DNA from: TH5896 sp049578985
GTDB lineage: Archaea > Thermoproteota > Nitrososphaeria > Nitrososphaerales > Nitrososphaeraceae
Direction: 5' to 3'
Assembly: GCA_049578985.1 (NCBI GenBank)
Contig: JBAUMZ010000198.1
Span: 59,360 to 123,359 of the forward strand
DNA length: 64,000 nucleotides
The translations under genes were made by a program, and so were the position numbers. Positions 50,349-59,253 of the stretch are shown here, one piece after another. Below the pieces are notes generated by a model, which was given only the letters and a program-made list of their open reading frames with translations, made no database searches and was not told the DNA's origin. Every line of letters begins with the position of its first letter. Position 1 is the stretch's first letter.

Positions 50349-51582
50349 CCCTAGTTTGAATCTCAGACAAGGCTATCTGATTTGCCACTCTTAAAGGTAT
50401 TCTTAGGGACTTGGAAATTTTCCTGATATCATCAAACTCTGGTTTAACATTCACTACCATTCCGCTAGAATCTTTAGAAACCTTCACGCGTATGATAAAT
50501 TCGTCGTTTAATATCTTGATTTTCATGGTGATTACATCTCTATCCAATACTATCCTGCTCATTTCTTGAATCCGTACGCCTAAAGTTCCGGTCTCTTCAA
50601 AAAGAAAATCCAAAGTAGTATCTATCTGGCTGTTATCTGTTATGATCCTTATTGTATGGTTCGGTCTGTTCTTCTTCGATACGCCGGGTATAACAGTTAC
50701 ATCCTTTATCCCATTTTTACTTAAATGTTCTATTAGGGCTCCTAAACTCTCTCCTGTTATATCGTCTACAGTTGTTTCCAATACAACAACGGTGTCTCTT
50801 CCATACTTGAATGATTGACGGGAATTTCCCATTACAAATCTCGTCACATTTGCAATTTGTCCAAGATCTTTAGAACCCGCACCGAATCCGATTCTTACCG
50901 GTTGGAGATCTGGATATCTGTTTACACTCCCTATACAAAGATTAGAGAGTAGCGCCGCACCAGTCGGAGTAGTTGTTTCGGTATCAGAGTACCCAGCTGT
51001 AAGAATAAATGGTCTGCCCAAAAAGATCTGTAATACCGCGTTGGTTGGATTCTGAACAATTCCATGAGAGAAATGTATTAGCCCACTTCCAGTTGCAATC
51101 GGTGTAGAGTAGACTCTCGACGAAAATAGATTGAGGCAGTTGGCAGCAATTCCTGATCCTACTAAATCGACTAGTGTGTCGATATTTGATGCTTCGTGGA
51201 GGTGGACAGTCCTAGTACTCTGACCGTGAATTTTAGATTCAGCTGCAACTAAAGTTTGCATAGAATTCTGAATAAATAGTCTAGTTTGATGATCTAAATC
51301 TAATTGTCTACAGCATCGAGAGGTCGCTTTTATAAGTTCACTCCCTGTTCTACTGGTTTTACTATCTGTATATTTGAGAAAGAATCGTGTTGCCTTGATC
51401 CCCTTAGACGTTACCTTTTCAAAATTCGCCTCCAAAATCCTCGCACCTTCCAGGAATCCTTCGCAGGCATAGATTGAGTCAAGAACCAGTTTCTTGTCCG
51501 CCCCTGCGTCTATAAGTGATGAAAGAAACATATCACCTGAAATACCTGATATTTGTGAATCAAACACAGCAGTTCCTGGCAA
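50320..51582 (-). CDS. larC: Nickel insertion protein LarC
   Basis: A 420-residue CTP-dependent cyclometallase that inserts nickel into the pincer nucleotide. DSQISGISGDMFLSSLIDAGAD, VHLHEASNIDTLVDLVG and ETTVDDITGESLGALIEHL are diagnostic LarC blocks. It is one continuous frame, whereas in Lactiplantibacillus the protein is made by programmed frameshifting. The gene heads the larC-larE-iscS operon, facing mdh-larB. Confidence 0.93.
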   Translation of the reverse strand: MPGTAVFDSQISGISGDMFLSSLIDAGADKKLVLDSIYACEGFLEGARILEANFEKVTSKGIKATRFFLKYTDSKTSRTGSELIKATSRCCRQLDLDHQTRLFIQNSMQTLVAAESKIHGQSTRTVHLHEASNIDTLVDLVGSGIAANCLNLFSSRVYSTPIATGSGLIHFSHGIVQNPTNAVLQIFLGRPFILTAGYSDTETTTPTGAALLSNLCIGSVNRYPDLQPVRIGFGAGSKDLGQIANVTRFVMGNSRQSFKYGRDTVVVLETTVDDITGESLGALIEHLSKNGIKDVTVIPGVSKKNRPNHTIRIITDNSQIDTTLDFLFEETGTLGVRIQEMSRIVLDRDVITMKIKILNDEFIIRVKVSKDSSGMVVNVKPEFDDIRKISKSLRIPLRVANQIALSEIQTRVGHQFYSRT

Positions 51583-51694
51583 GGACTAACTCAGATAATA
51601 GATCAGATACATATTTAATTTGTAGTTATGTCAATGATTTTAGGACCAAACTAGAAGACTTTTATTAGCGACACGGGGCGTATTTTTGAAAAGT

Positions 51695-52609
51695 ATGAAT
51701 ATCACCGTTGTCGGGTCGGGCAAAGTCGGAGCTTCTGCTGCATTGAACGCTTGTCTTCGAAAGTTGGGCGATGTTCTTTTATTGGATATCATAAAGGGAC
51801 TTCCCCAAGGAGAGGCTATGGACATAAATCATCAATTGTCTGAACTTGGCATCGATTGTAGAGTAAGAGGTTCAAACGAGTACGAGGATTTGAAAGGCTC
51901 TGACATTATCGTATTGGTGGCCGGGGTGGGAAGGAAGCCTGGAATGACTAGAATGGACCTGTTGACTACAAACGCGAATATCATTAAAGATATTGCGACC
52001 AAGATACGTTCGTTGGCTAGTCGAGCAATTGTGATCGTAATCACAAATCCTGTTGACCCCATGACCTATTTGACTTTAAAACTTCTTGGGACAGACAAGA
52101 ATAGGGTTATGGGAATGGGCAATATGCTTGATCTTTCGAGGTTCAAAAGTTTTATTCACGAAACAACTGGGTTTTCAAGAGGCTCTATTAGCGCGATGGT
52201 GATCGGAGAACATGGCGAAAACATGCTGCCTCTTCCTAAATTTTCTTCGATATCGGGAATCCCGCTAACCACATTCTTGTCACCTGAGCAAATCATGACC
52301 GCCTTGGAATCTACGAGGAAGATCGCCGCTGAAGTTATATCGCTAAAAGGTGCAACAATTCACGCCCCGGGTAATGCGATCGCAGCAATGATTGAATCTA
52401 TTGTAAGAGATAGAAAAAGCCTTATGCCGATGTCTGCTCTTTTAGAAGGGGAATATGGTGCTTCAAATGTTTGTCTTGGGGTTCCAGCAGTACTCGGTAT
52501 AAATGGCATTGAGAAAATAGTTGAATTAAGGCTCGACAGTTCGGAAAGAGAGATATTTGATAGAGGAGTAGCAAGCGTTAGAACTGCAATTACTGAGCTT
52601 CATATGTAA
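51695..52609 (+). CDS. mdh: Malate dehydrogenase (LDH/MDH superfamily)
   Basis: A 304-residue NAD(P)-dependent 2-hydroxyacid dehydrogenase. The Rossmann motif is VVGSGKVGASAA at the N terminus. Substrate Arg residues lie in AGVGRKPGMTRMDLL, the coenzyme loop is VIVITNPVDPMTY, and the catalytic His is in VIGEHGENMLP. The Arg-rich loop R-K-P-G-M-T-R is typical of malate rather than lactate enzymes. TTG 51686 is open, but ATG 51695 gives the standard start MNITVVGSG. It lies next to larB and divergent from larC. Confidence 0.88.
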   Translation: MNITVVGSGKVGASAALNACLRKLGDVLLLDIIKGLPQGEAMDINHQLSELGIDCRVRGSNEYEDLKGSDIIVLVAGVGRKPGMTRMDLLTTNANIIKDIATKIRSLASRAIVIVITNPVDPMTYLTLKLLGTDKNRVMGMGNMLDLSRFKSFIHETTGFSRGSISAMVIGEHGENMLPLPKFSSISGIPLTTFLSPEQIMTALESTRKIAAEVISLKGATIHAPGNAIAAMIESIVRDRKSLMPMSALLEGEYGASNVCLGVPAVLGINGIEKIVELRLDSSEREIFDRGVASVRTAITELHM

Positions 52610-52642
52610 TGCTTTTATCATCGAGAGGTTCATTGGTTACGA

Positions 52643-53482
52643 ATGGATCTGGGCCAGTTGTTGAAAAAATACTCTAATGGCGAGATTGGGATTAACGAAA
52701 TTCGAAGAGAGATTTCTTTAGAGAACATCGGATACGTAGGAGAGAACATAGCACGTCTTGACGTACAGAGGGAGATGAGAAAGGGTTGTCCAGAGGTTAT
52801 CCTTGCATTAGATAAGCAATACAATGATCTGCATGGAATTACCCTAAATACGTTGAAGCAAACAGGCCTGGCTCTCATTAGTAAGGTACCTGAGGAAGTC
52901 TACGCAAAACTCTCTGCTCAATTGAGACTCGAAGGATATGTGGTTGAGACTGCAGTGCGTGGGACGACCATTTTGGTATCGGCCCGAGGACTCACATTCA
53001 ACGAGAATATTCCTCCGATTGGGGTTATTTGTGCTGGGACATCAGATATACCTATCGCTGAAGAGGCAAGAATGATGGCCAAAGCTATGGGCTGCGCCAG
53101 TAATACGTACTTCGACGTTGGTATAGCTGGTATGCACAGGTTACTTCCCGCTCTAAAGGGAATGATGGAAAAAAACGTAGAAGCCGTCGTGGTAGTCGCT
53201 GGAATGGAAGGTGCTCTTCCATCAGTTATATCAGCTTTAGTGGATGTTCCCGTCATAGGAGTACCTACTTCAATCGGCTACGGCATGGGATCTGGTGGTA
53301 TCGGAGCATTGATATCCATGTTGCAGACCTGTACATTCGGCTTGGCCGTCATGAATATTGATAACGGCATAGGTGCTGGTGCCTTTGCTTCTCTGATCTG
53401 TAAGAGGCTTTCATTGAGACATAACAGAAAAGATGATCTGCTCCCCACTCACTCACCTACAGCTAGATCAAGGCGAATCTAA
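52643..53482 (+). CDS. larB: Nickel-pincer cofactor biosynthesis carboxylase/hydrolase LarB
   Basis: A 279-residue protein carboxylating nicotinic acid adenine dinucleotide and cleaving its phosphoanhydride, the first step of the cofactor. The N-terminal helical part is followed by a PurE-like core: GVICAGTSDIPIAEEA, YFDVGIAGMHRLL, VVVAGMEGALPSVISALVD and the glycine-rich PTSIGYGMGSGGIGAL. It completes the larB/C/E set, 33 bases after mdh on the plus strand. Confidence 0.93.
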   Translation: MDLGQLLKKYSNGEIGINEIRREISLENIGYVGENIARLDVQREMRKGCPEVILALDKQYNDLHGITLNTLKQTGLALISKVPEEVYAKLSAQLRLEGYVVETAVRGTTILVSARGLTFNENIPPIGVICAGTSDIPIAEEARMMAKAMGCASNTYFDVGIAGMHRLLPALKGMMEKNVEAVVVVAGMEGALPSVISALVDVPVIGVPTSIGYGMGSGGIGALISMLQTCTFGLAVMNIDNGIGAGAFASLICKRLSLRHNRKDDLLPTHSPTARSRRI

Positions 53483-53494
53483 TCTTCTAAAACG

Positions 53495-53502
53495 TTTATA
53501 AA
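53495..53502 (+). promoter_or_regulatory. TATA box of the rpl18-secY cluster
   Basis: TTTATAAA lies about 55 bases before the rpl18 ATG, giving a leader of about 30 bases. It is the only strong promoter seen before the ribosomal genes. Confidence 0.5.
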
Positions 53503-53555
53503 GGCTTTTCATTCGTTGGTTATAATTACGTGAAAGGGTGTAAGATGAAAATATA

Positions 53556-54158
53556 ATGGGTTACATTGCTACGCTCAAGAGGATTAGAAATGGTCGAACA
53601 AATTACAGGAAGAGGGCTGCTCTCCTTCTCTCAAGAAGAAGATTTGTTACTATAACCGTTAGTGACGAGAATGTTCAAGCTCAGATAGCGTACCCCATGG
53701 CAAAGGGGGATGTTACTATAACTTCGTCACATAGCAGAGAACTTACTAGATTCGGTTGGAATGGTTCTTTGAATTCTCTGCCCGCATGTTACTTAACAGG
53801 TTTATTGTTGGGGAAGAAGTCGTTGAGAAAGGGTGTAAACGAGGCGATCCTGTATACAGGAAAGAACCCATTTACGTCTAGAGTTGCTGCATGTCTTAAG
53901 GGTATAATTGATTCAGGGATGAAAGTTCCTGCATCGGATTCCTCATTTCCGCCCGAGGAACGCTTAGTGGGGAATCACATCGCAGAATATGCCAGAATTC
54001 TGCAAGATGAGAATAAGGACGCTTACAATAGTCACTTTTCAAGATTAATAGCTAATAATTTCGATCCCACTCAGTATAGTAGTTACGTACAAAAAGTTAA
54101 GGAGGCCATTGCTTCTTCAAATGGGCTAACTACTAATGTTGCGATCGAGGAAAAGTGA
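53556..54158 (+). CDS. rpl18: 50S ribosomal protein uL18
   Basis: A 200-residue 5S-rRNA-binding protein. The basic N terminus (RRIRNGRTNYRKRAALLLSR-like), TSSHSRELTRFGW, ACYLTGLLLGKKS and VAACLKGIIDSGMKVP are archaeal L18 blocks. It starts the visible part of the spc-type operon; upstream members (rpl14, rps8, rpl6 and others) are not in this window, so the operon is split relative to the classical order. Confidence 0.95.
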   Translation: MGYIATLKRIRNGRTNYRKRAALLLSRRRFVTITVSDENVQAQIAYPMAKGDVTITSSHSRELTRFGWNGSLNSLPACYLTGLLLGKKSLRKGVNEAILYTGKNPFTSRVAACLKGIIDSGMKVPASDSSFPPEERLVGNHIAEYARILQDENKDAYNSHFSRLIANNFDPTQYSSYVQKVKEAIASSNGLTTNVAIEEK

Positions 54159-54174
54159 CTTGGAGTAAATTGAA

Positions 54175-54786
54175 ATGAGTCGACAAAATCAGCAGCATTC
54201 TGAGTGGATACCTAGGACATCCTTGGGCCTGCTGGTGGCCAGTGGAAAGATTAACTCGATGGACGAAGTCTACGAAAATGGACTTAGGATACAAGAATCA
54301 GAAATTATAAAACGTCTGCTTCCAGACATTCGAAGTCAGGTTGTTTATGTAGGTATTGTGCAGAAGCAGACAGATGCGGGAGAGATGACTAGATTCAATG
54401 CTGTCGTAGCAGTAGGCAACGAGGCAGGATGGTTTGGGATAGGAAAGGGTAAGGCATCTCAGATGCGAATTGCAATTGATAAAGCTACTAATACGGCCTA
54501 CTTGAACGTCATTCCGGTTAAGCGAGGATGTGGAAGTTGGGAGTGTCGATGTAATCAAACGCATTCAGTTCCCTTCAAAGTGACAGGCAGAGGCGGTAGT
54601 GTAACTATTGAAATAATTCCTGGACCTAGAGGCCTTGGTTTGGTTGCGGGCGAGAATATACGGAGTCTCCTAAAGTTAGCTGGACTAACTGACGCGTGGA
54701 CAAAATCATTTGGGTCAACCAGTACAATGTCTTCGACCACCAAGGCTATATTTGACGCTTTGCGGAGCACTTATAGTAAAGGATAA
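54175..54786 (+). CDS. rps5: 30S ribosomal protein uS5
   Basis: A 203-residue protein at the mRNA entry channel. The double-stranded-RNA-binding-like domain has NAVVAVGNEAGWFGIGKGKA. An archaeal insert, GCGSWECRCNQTHSVPFKV, carries Cys residues, and RGGSVTIEIIPGPRGLGLVAG closes the second domain. It begins 16 bases after rpl18. Confidence 0.96.
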   Translation: MSRQNQQHSEWIPRTSLGLLVASGKINSMDEVYENGLRIQESEIIKRLLPDIRSQVVYVGIVQKQTDAGEMTRFNAVVAVGNEAGWFGIGKGKASQMRIAIDKATNTAYLNVIPVKRGCGSWECRCNQTHSVPFKVTGRGGSVTIEIIPGPRGLGLVAGENIRSLLKLAGLTDAWTKSFGSTSTMSSTTKAIFDALRSTYSKG

Positions 54787-54804
54787 GGATGTGCAACTAG
54801 AGTA

Positions 54805-55263
54805 ATGGCTTATTTGGTTGTAAGGATGCGTGGTACTGTTAATGTTCCATACTGGGCTGATACCACCTTAGAGAGCCTTAATCTTGCAAAGAAATTCAGA
54901 GCAACGATTTTGCCAGAAAGTACCGAATACTCTGGCATGCTAGATAAAATAAGGCAGCTTGTTGCGTGGTGTCGCGTCGACAATGAAACAGTTAAAGATC
55001 TTTTAGATAAGAAAGGTAGGAGGACAGCATCACAATCTTTGAAAGAATCTGACTTACCAAAGGAGTATGGCAATTTGGACAAACTTGCCTCTGATATAGC
55101 CAATGATGCAGTAGTATTCTCCAAACTCAGCGGTATAAAACCTTGGTTTGCATTGAATCCACCTCGAGGCGGGTTTAAGAAATCTATCAAGAAGCAGTCA
55201 AGTCAAAATGGAATCCTTGGAGAGAATAAATTATTGATCGATCTTGTTAAGAAAATGATGTGA
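54805..55263 (+). CDS. rpl30: 50S ribosomal protein uL30
   Basis: A 152-residue archaeal L30 (longer than the bacterial form), starting MAYLVVRMRGTVNVPYWADT. The usual C-terminal LNPPRGGFKKSIKKQSSQNG segment contacts rRNA. It follows rps5 in the standard archaeal order. Confidence 0.95.
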   Translation: MAYLVVRMRGTVNVPYWADTTLESLNLAKKFRATILPESTEYSGMLDKIRQLVAWCRVDNETVKDLLDKKGRRTASQSLKESDLPKEYGNLDKLASDIANDAVVFSKLSGIKPWFALNPPRGGFKKSIKKQSSQNGILGENKLLIDLVKKMM

Positions 55264-55351
55264 GAGAGACACGGAGCAAGACTTATTTAAGGTTAGACCC
55301 ATTTCCAACACCAAGACGTTGAGTTTGAACGTAGGAGAGAAGTAACTGATT

Positions 55352-55792
55352 ATGGCTACCAGATTAAGAAAGAGTCGAAGACAGAGGGGGAGTAGGTATT
55401 GCGGCTGGGGACAGATAGGACAGCATAGGCAATCTGGTAGCCGAGGTGGAATTGGCGGTGCGGGAAAACACAAACACTTCTGGATCAGGACCGTCATTGA
55501 TGAACCTGATCATTTTGGACATGAATCTACAAAATCTATGCGGAAAAATAGATTAACCAGGTGGATTAATTTAAGAGACGTAAATGATTTGGCAGCCCGG
55601 GTCGGCAGTACTAACGAACAAGGCAAGCTAATGCTAGATCTGAGATCTATTGGTTATGACAAGCTCTTGGGAGGAGGAACGCTCCTGAAGCCTATTGTAA
55701 TACAGGTGGCCAAAGTTTCTGCAACTGCAAAACAAAAGATCGAATTGGCAGGAGGCGAAATAGTTCTGAATGAAAAAATCGGTTCAAAGTAG
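55352..55792 (+). CDS. rpl15: 50S ribosomal protein uL15
   Basis: A 146-residue late-assembly ribosomal protein. The glycine/arginine-rich N terminus (TRLRKSRRQRGSRYCGWGQI, then RGGIGGAGKHKH) and the C-terminal VSATAKQKIELAGGEIV are diagnostic. A TATA-like TTATTTAAG at 55283-55290 suggests an internal promoter. Its last codons overlap the secY start by 23 bases. Confidence 0.95.
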   Translation: MATRLRKSRRQRGSRYCGWGQIGQHRQSGSRGGIGGAGKHKHFWIRTVIDEPDHFGHESTKSMRKNRLTRWINLRDVNDLAARVGSTNEQGKLMLDLRSIGYDKLLGGGTLLKPIVIQVAKVSATAKQKIELAGGEIVLNEKIGSK

Positions 55793-57209
55793 TGAAAATA
55801 TACTTCGGCGCGTCATAAAGCGCGTTTCTACTTATATACCTCAAGTCGAAAAGCCCAAGAAAAAATTAACTCTTACTGAGAAATTTGTATGGTGTGGTAT
55901 CGCTCTCCTTATCTACCTTGTTATGGGTCAAGTCCCACTTTATGGTGTCACAGATGATCCTGCATTTGATTTTCTCGCCTTCGCTAGAGTAATTTTCGCT
56001 GCTCAGCAGGGAACATTATTGGAGTTGGGCATCGGACCCATAGTCACAGCTGGTCTATTAATGCAACTTCTTAAGGGATCTGAGCTGATAAAGCTCAACT
56101 TCAAAAACCCTGATGATAGGGCCTTGTTTACTTCTGCGACAAAACTTGTAACGATTATAGTTATTTGTGCGGAAGGTACACTTTATGGTGCAAGCGTTTA
56201 TGGAGGGTTAGTAGCCCAACCCGAATTTGTCGCAATCGTCATTGCTCAGTTGATAGGTGCTAGCATGATAGTCATGCTGCTAGATGAGTTGGTGCAAAAG
56301 GGATGGGGATTAGGCTCGGGTATTAGTCTTTTCATAATGGCAGGAGTTGCTCAGGGTATATGGTGGGCGGTATTCAGTCCTATTCCAGCCCCCGATGGTG
56401 GAAGTGTGGGTATATTTCCTTTCATGATAGAGTCGGCTATGAACGGTGATTTTCAAGACGCAATATTCAGGTCAGGACAACTACCCAGCATCTTTGGCCT
56501 CATAGTTACAAGTCTGATACTTGCACTATTGGTATATGTTCAAGGAATTCACATAGATATCCCTATTGTGTCAACGAAATATAGAGGGTTTAAGGCGGTT
56601 TATCCTATCAAGCTGCTGTATACTTCAAACATACCAGTTATACTTGCGTCAGCGCTGCTGGCCAATGCTGTATTCATTGGCCAAATGATGTGGGCAAACT
56701 ATAATCCTCAGAATTCCAACCCTGCATTCAACTATGTAGCGCAGTATGATCCTGAGAATCCCCAGAGTCCCACAGGAGGATTGTTATATTACACTACCCC
56801 TCCAAGGAGCTTTGAAGCGGCAGCTCAAGACCCCGTGCGAGCGGTAGCGTATGTCTTATTCCTCACCACCATCGTAACAATTTTCGGGAAATTATGGGTT
56901 GAACTTGGCGGTTTGTCACCTAAAGCTGCAGCTAAGAACCTACTTGACGCCGACGTACAAGTACCCGGGTTCAGACGTTCTGAGGGATCGGTTGAAGCAT
57001 TGCTAAATCGTTATATCCCGTCAGTAACCATTATTGGAGGCGTAACAGTAGGACTACTTGCATCAATTTCGGATGTACTGAACGTATTTGGCTCAGGAAT
57101 AGGGATTCTGTTGATGGTAGATATCCTAGTAAATTACTACAACTTGCTTGTACGTGAACAGGTTGATGTTCATATGCCAAAATTGGCGGCCTTACTTGGA
57201 AGGAAATAA
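55770..57209 (+). CDS. secY: Preprotein translocase subunit SecY
   Basis: A 479-residue channel protein of the Sec translocon with ten predicted membrane helices. The plug/helix-2a region has GPIVTAGLLMQLLKGS. The cytoplasmic IVSTKYRGFKAVYPIKLLY loop (ribosome-binding) and GFRRSEGSVEALLNRYIP follow. An extended extracellular loop between helices 7 and 8 is rich in Asn/Pro. It starts inside rpl15, so the two are translationally coupled. Confidence 0.95.
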   Translation: MKKSVQSSENILRRVIKRVSTYIPQVEKPKKKLTLTEKFVWCGIALLIYLVMGQVPLYGVTDDPAFDFLAFARVIFAAQQGTLLELGIGPIVTAGLLMQLLKGSELIKLNFKNPDDRALFTSATKLVTIIVICAEGTLYGASVYGGLVAQPEFVAIVIAQLIGASMIVMLLDELVQKGWGLGSGISLFIMAGVAQGIWWAVFSPIPAPDGGSVGIFPFMIESAMNGDFQDAIFRSGQLPSIFGLIVTSLILALLVYVQGIHIDIPIVSTKYRGFKAVYPIKLLYTSNIPVILASALLANAVFIGQMMWANYNPQNSNPAFNYVAQYDPENPQSPTGGLLYYTTPPRSFEAAAQDPVRAVAYVLFLTTIVTIFGKLWVELGGLSPKAAAKNLLDADVQVPGFRRSEGSVEALLNRYIPSVTIIGGVTVGLLASISDVLNVFGSGIGILLMVDILVNYYNLLVREQVDVHMPKLAALLGRK

Positions 57210-57804
57210 CATTCATAGCAATACTAGGGTGGTTGTAGTTGGTGTGCCAGGAGTAGGAAAGACGACGGTCATTACCAAAGCTGTTGAGCTTTTGAACCAA
57301 TCCGGGTTAAATATTCAGGTAATTGTGTTCGGTTCGTTGATGTTAGAGGAGGCGAAGAAGCTGGGCGTTAAAAACAGGGATGAAATGCGAAAATTATCAG
57401 TAAGAACCCAGCGTCTACTTCAAGAAATGACAGCCAAGGACATCAGTGGTGAACGAAGTGCCAAAATTGTAATCGATACCCATCTGTTTATTAATACTAG
57501 TGAAGGCCGGTATCCGGGTATGCCGCAAAATCTTCTGGATATTCTGTCTCCTACCCAATTGATCCTGATTTCTGCAGATCCTGAAGAAATTTTTGCTCGA
57601 AGGACGCAAGATGATACAAGAAATAGGGATTTAATTTCTATTGACGGTATCAAGAATGATCTGGAGGTAGCAACCATAATGATAGCAACATCCTCTGTGT
57701 TGACCGGCGCTCCTTTTAAGATCATATTCAACCATAGGGATAAATTAGATGATGCTGTCAGTGAATTAGTAGAAGTAATTTCAGTGAAGAGTGGGAGAAA
57801 TTGA
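57196..57804 (+). CDS. adkA: Archaeal adenylate kinase
   Basis: A kinase of about 202 residues converting AMP and ATP to two ADP, of the archaeal AdkA family. P-loop VVVGVPGVGKTTVI is followed by the archaeal blocks FGSLMLEEAKKLG, RDEMRKLSV and VIDTHLFINTSEGRYPG. The start is uncertain: TTG 57196 overlaps secY by 14 bases. A GGAAGGA purine tract points to ATT 57211, and GTG 57229 would begin almost at the P-loop. The gene's place after secY is the standard archaeal order. Confidence 0.9.
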   Translation: MEGNNIHSNTRVVVVGVPGVGKTTVITKAVELLNQSGLNIQVIVFGSLMLEEAKKLGVKNRDEMRKLSVRTQRLLQEMTAKDISGERSAKIVIDTHLFINTSEGRYPGMPQNLLDILSPTQLILISADPEEIFARRTQDDTRNRDLISIDGIKNDLEVATIMIATSSVLTGAPFKIIFNHRDKLDDAVSELVEVISVKSGRN

Positions 57805-58418
57805 TATACCAAAGCATTATCGACTCTCTCATCATGCAGCTGCCTGGTTTAACCCCTCACTACACAAAAAATCCTCTCTTCCCTGATATGGTATCTGCAC
57901 TAATTGTGTCTGCGCTAATTGCCGTAGGAATGAACTTTGCAATGGCTATGCTTAGGAAGCGGACTACAGATATTGACAAGATGCATAGAGTTATGAAAGA
58001 AACCAACGAGTGGCGAAAACAGTATACGGATGCTATCAAGAAACGCGATAAAGTTCGAGTTGAGGAGCTGAAAAAGAAGCAGTCTTCAGTGAATAAGATG
58101 ACTATGGAAATGCAACAGCAACAGATGCGGCCCATGCTCATCTATATGATGCCCTCGCTGTTAATCTGGATTTTCGTGTTTCCTGCCATATTTGGTTCCA
58201 CTGCTGGACTATCTCCCATCCAAATTCCGTATATTACGTGCAGTGAAGATAATGTTAAGAATGATCAGCAGGTTGACACTGATGGCCAACCAAAAGGTTC
58301 TTGTTCTATACCCGGGGAGATTTTTCTATGGGGCTGGTTTCTAATTACATCGTTTGCGTGTAGCGGTATAATTTCCAAAATAACCAAGACGTCTATGCCT
58401 AGCCTTACAGGAAATTGA
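57801..58418 (+). CDS. EMC3/TMCO1-like membrane insertase (DUF106)
   Basis: A 205-residue membrane protein of the Oxa1/YidC superfamily. It has an N-terminal helix (about 28-48), a cytoplasmic charged helical hairpin (MLRKRTTDIDKMHRVMKETN, then KKKQSSVNKMTMEMQQQQ) and further helices at about 110-128 and 178-195. Archaeal members lie beside secY and help insert small membrane proteins. The TTG start overlaps the adk stop (TTGA). The external loop holds two cysteines that could form a disulphide. Confidence 0.88.
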   Translation: MIYQSIIDSLIMQLPGLTPHYTKNPLFPDMVSALIVSALIAVGMNFAMAMLRKRTTDIDKMHRVMKETNEWRKQYTDAIKKRDKVRVEELKKKQSSVNKMTMEMQQQQMRPMLIYMMPSLLIWIFVFPAIFGSTAGLSPIQIPYITCSEDNVKNDQQVDTDGQPKGSCSIPGEIFLWGWFLITSFACSGIISKITKTSMPSLTGN

Positions 58419-59083
58419 ACTTAAGAAATCCGAAAGTGAATGAATTTATCCATGACAGGCATGTCGATGTTAGTAGTGCGGTGCACGAGGGGAATCATAA
58501 GAAGTTACAACCATTTTCGATAATTGTTTCAGGTTGGCCCGCGGTTGGTAAGACTACCGTTGCCGCAGAGCTAGCTGATGAATTTGGACTGAAAATTTAC
58601 AACGGTGGAGATATTCTTAAACAGATCGCTACTAACATGGGATACCAAACATCTGGTGCCGATTGGTGGGATAGTGAGGGGGGCAGACAATTCATGGTAA
58701 AAAGAAAGAGTGACCCTACTGCCGATAGGATAGTCGATAACAAGCTGAAAGCGATCATAGAAGGCGGTAATGCGGTGATCACAAGTTATACTCTTCCATG
58801 GTTGGTAAAGGATAAATGTATCAAGCTATGGCTTCGAGGTTCCCCTAAGAATAGGGCTAGAAGGATGGCAACTAGGGATAAGATTAGCTATGTTGAGGCT
58901 ACGGAAATCGTAAAGGAGAGGGATAGCCAGAATAGGCGAATTTATAAGGATTTATACGGATTTGAGTTTGGGAAGGATCTCTCCGTTTTTGATTTCTCAT
59001 TAAATACTGATATGATGGATCTACGTTCCCTTATCCAGATATCGAAGGACATAGTAAGGAAGGTCAAGTACGGGATAGAGTGA
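58415..59083 (+). CDS. cmk: Cytidylate kinase
   Basis: A 222-residue archaeal-type CMP kinase. P-loop IIVSGWPAVGKTTVAAELA (about 36-54), NGGDILKQIA, the CMP-side DWWDSEGGRQFM and the lid GSPKNRARRMATRD are present. An N-terminal extension of about 34 residues precedes the P-loop. TTG 58415 overlaps the stop of the previous gene. Its position after secY-adk-EMC3 is the normal archaeal arrangement. Confidence 0.92.
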   Translation: MNLRNPKVNEFIHDRHVDVSSAVHEGNHKKLQPFSIIVSGWPAVGKTTVAAELADEFGLKIYNGGDILKQIATNMGYQTSGADWWDSEGGRQFMVKRKSDPTADRIVDNKLKAIIEGGNAVITSYTLPWLVKDKCIKLWLRGSPKNRARRMATRDKISYVEATEIVKERDSQNRRIYKDLYGFEFGKDLSVFDFSLNTDMMDLRSLIQISKDIVRKVKYGIE

Positions 59084-59253
59084 CCGCTAATTTAGCGGTG
59101 CAAGCTAAAAGAGTATGTCTTGATCGTTTTGACGACAGTGAAAGGTTCTTTACAAGTCGATACCATGGTAGATTTTATCTTACCGTGGGCTACAAGGTGT
59201 CATATGGCAAGAAACCTTTAAATTCTGTGATCGAGGTTTTTCAACATAAGGAT

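Noticed and set aside
57211..57213. ATT as start of adenylate kinase, analogous to accC
   Set aside because: A TTG at 57196 gives a complete protein, so a rare start is not required even though a purine tract precedes the ATT.
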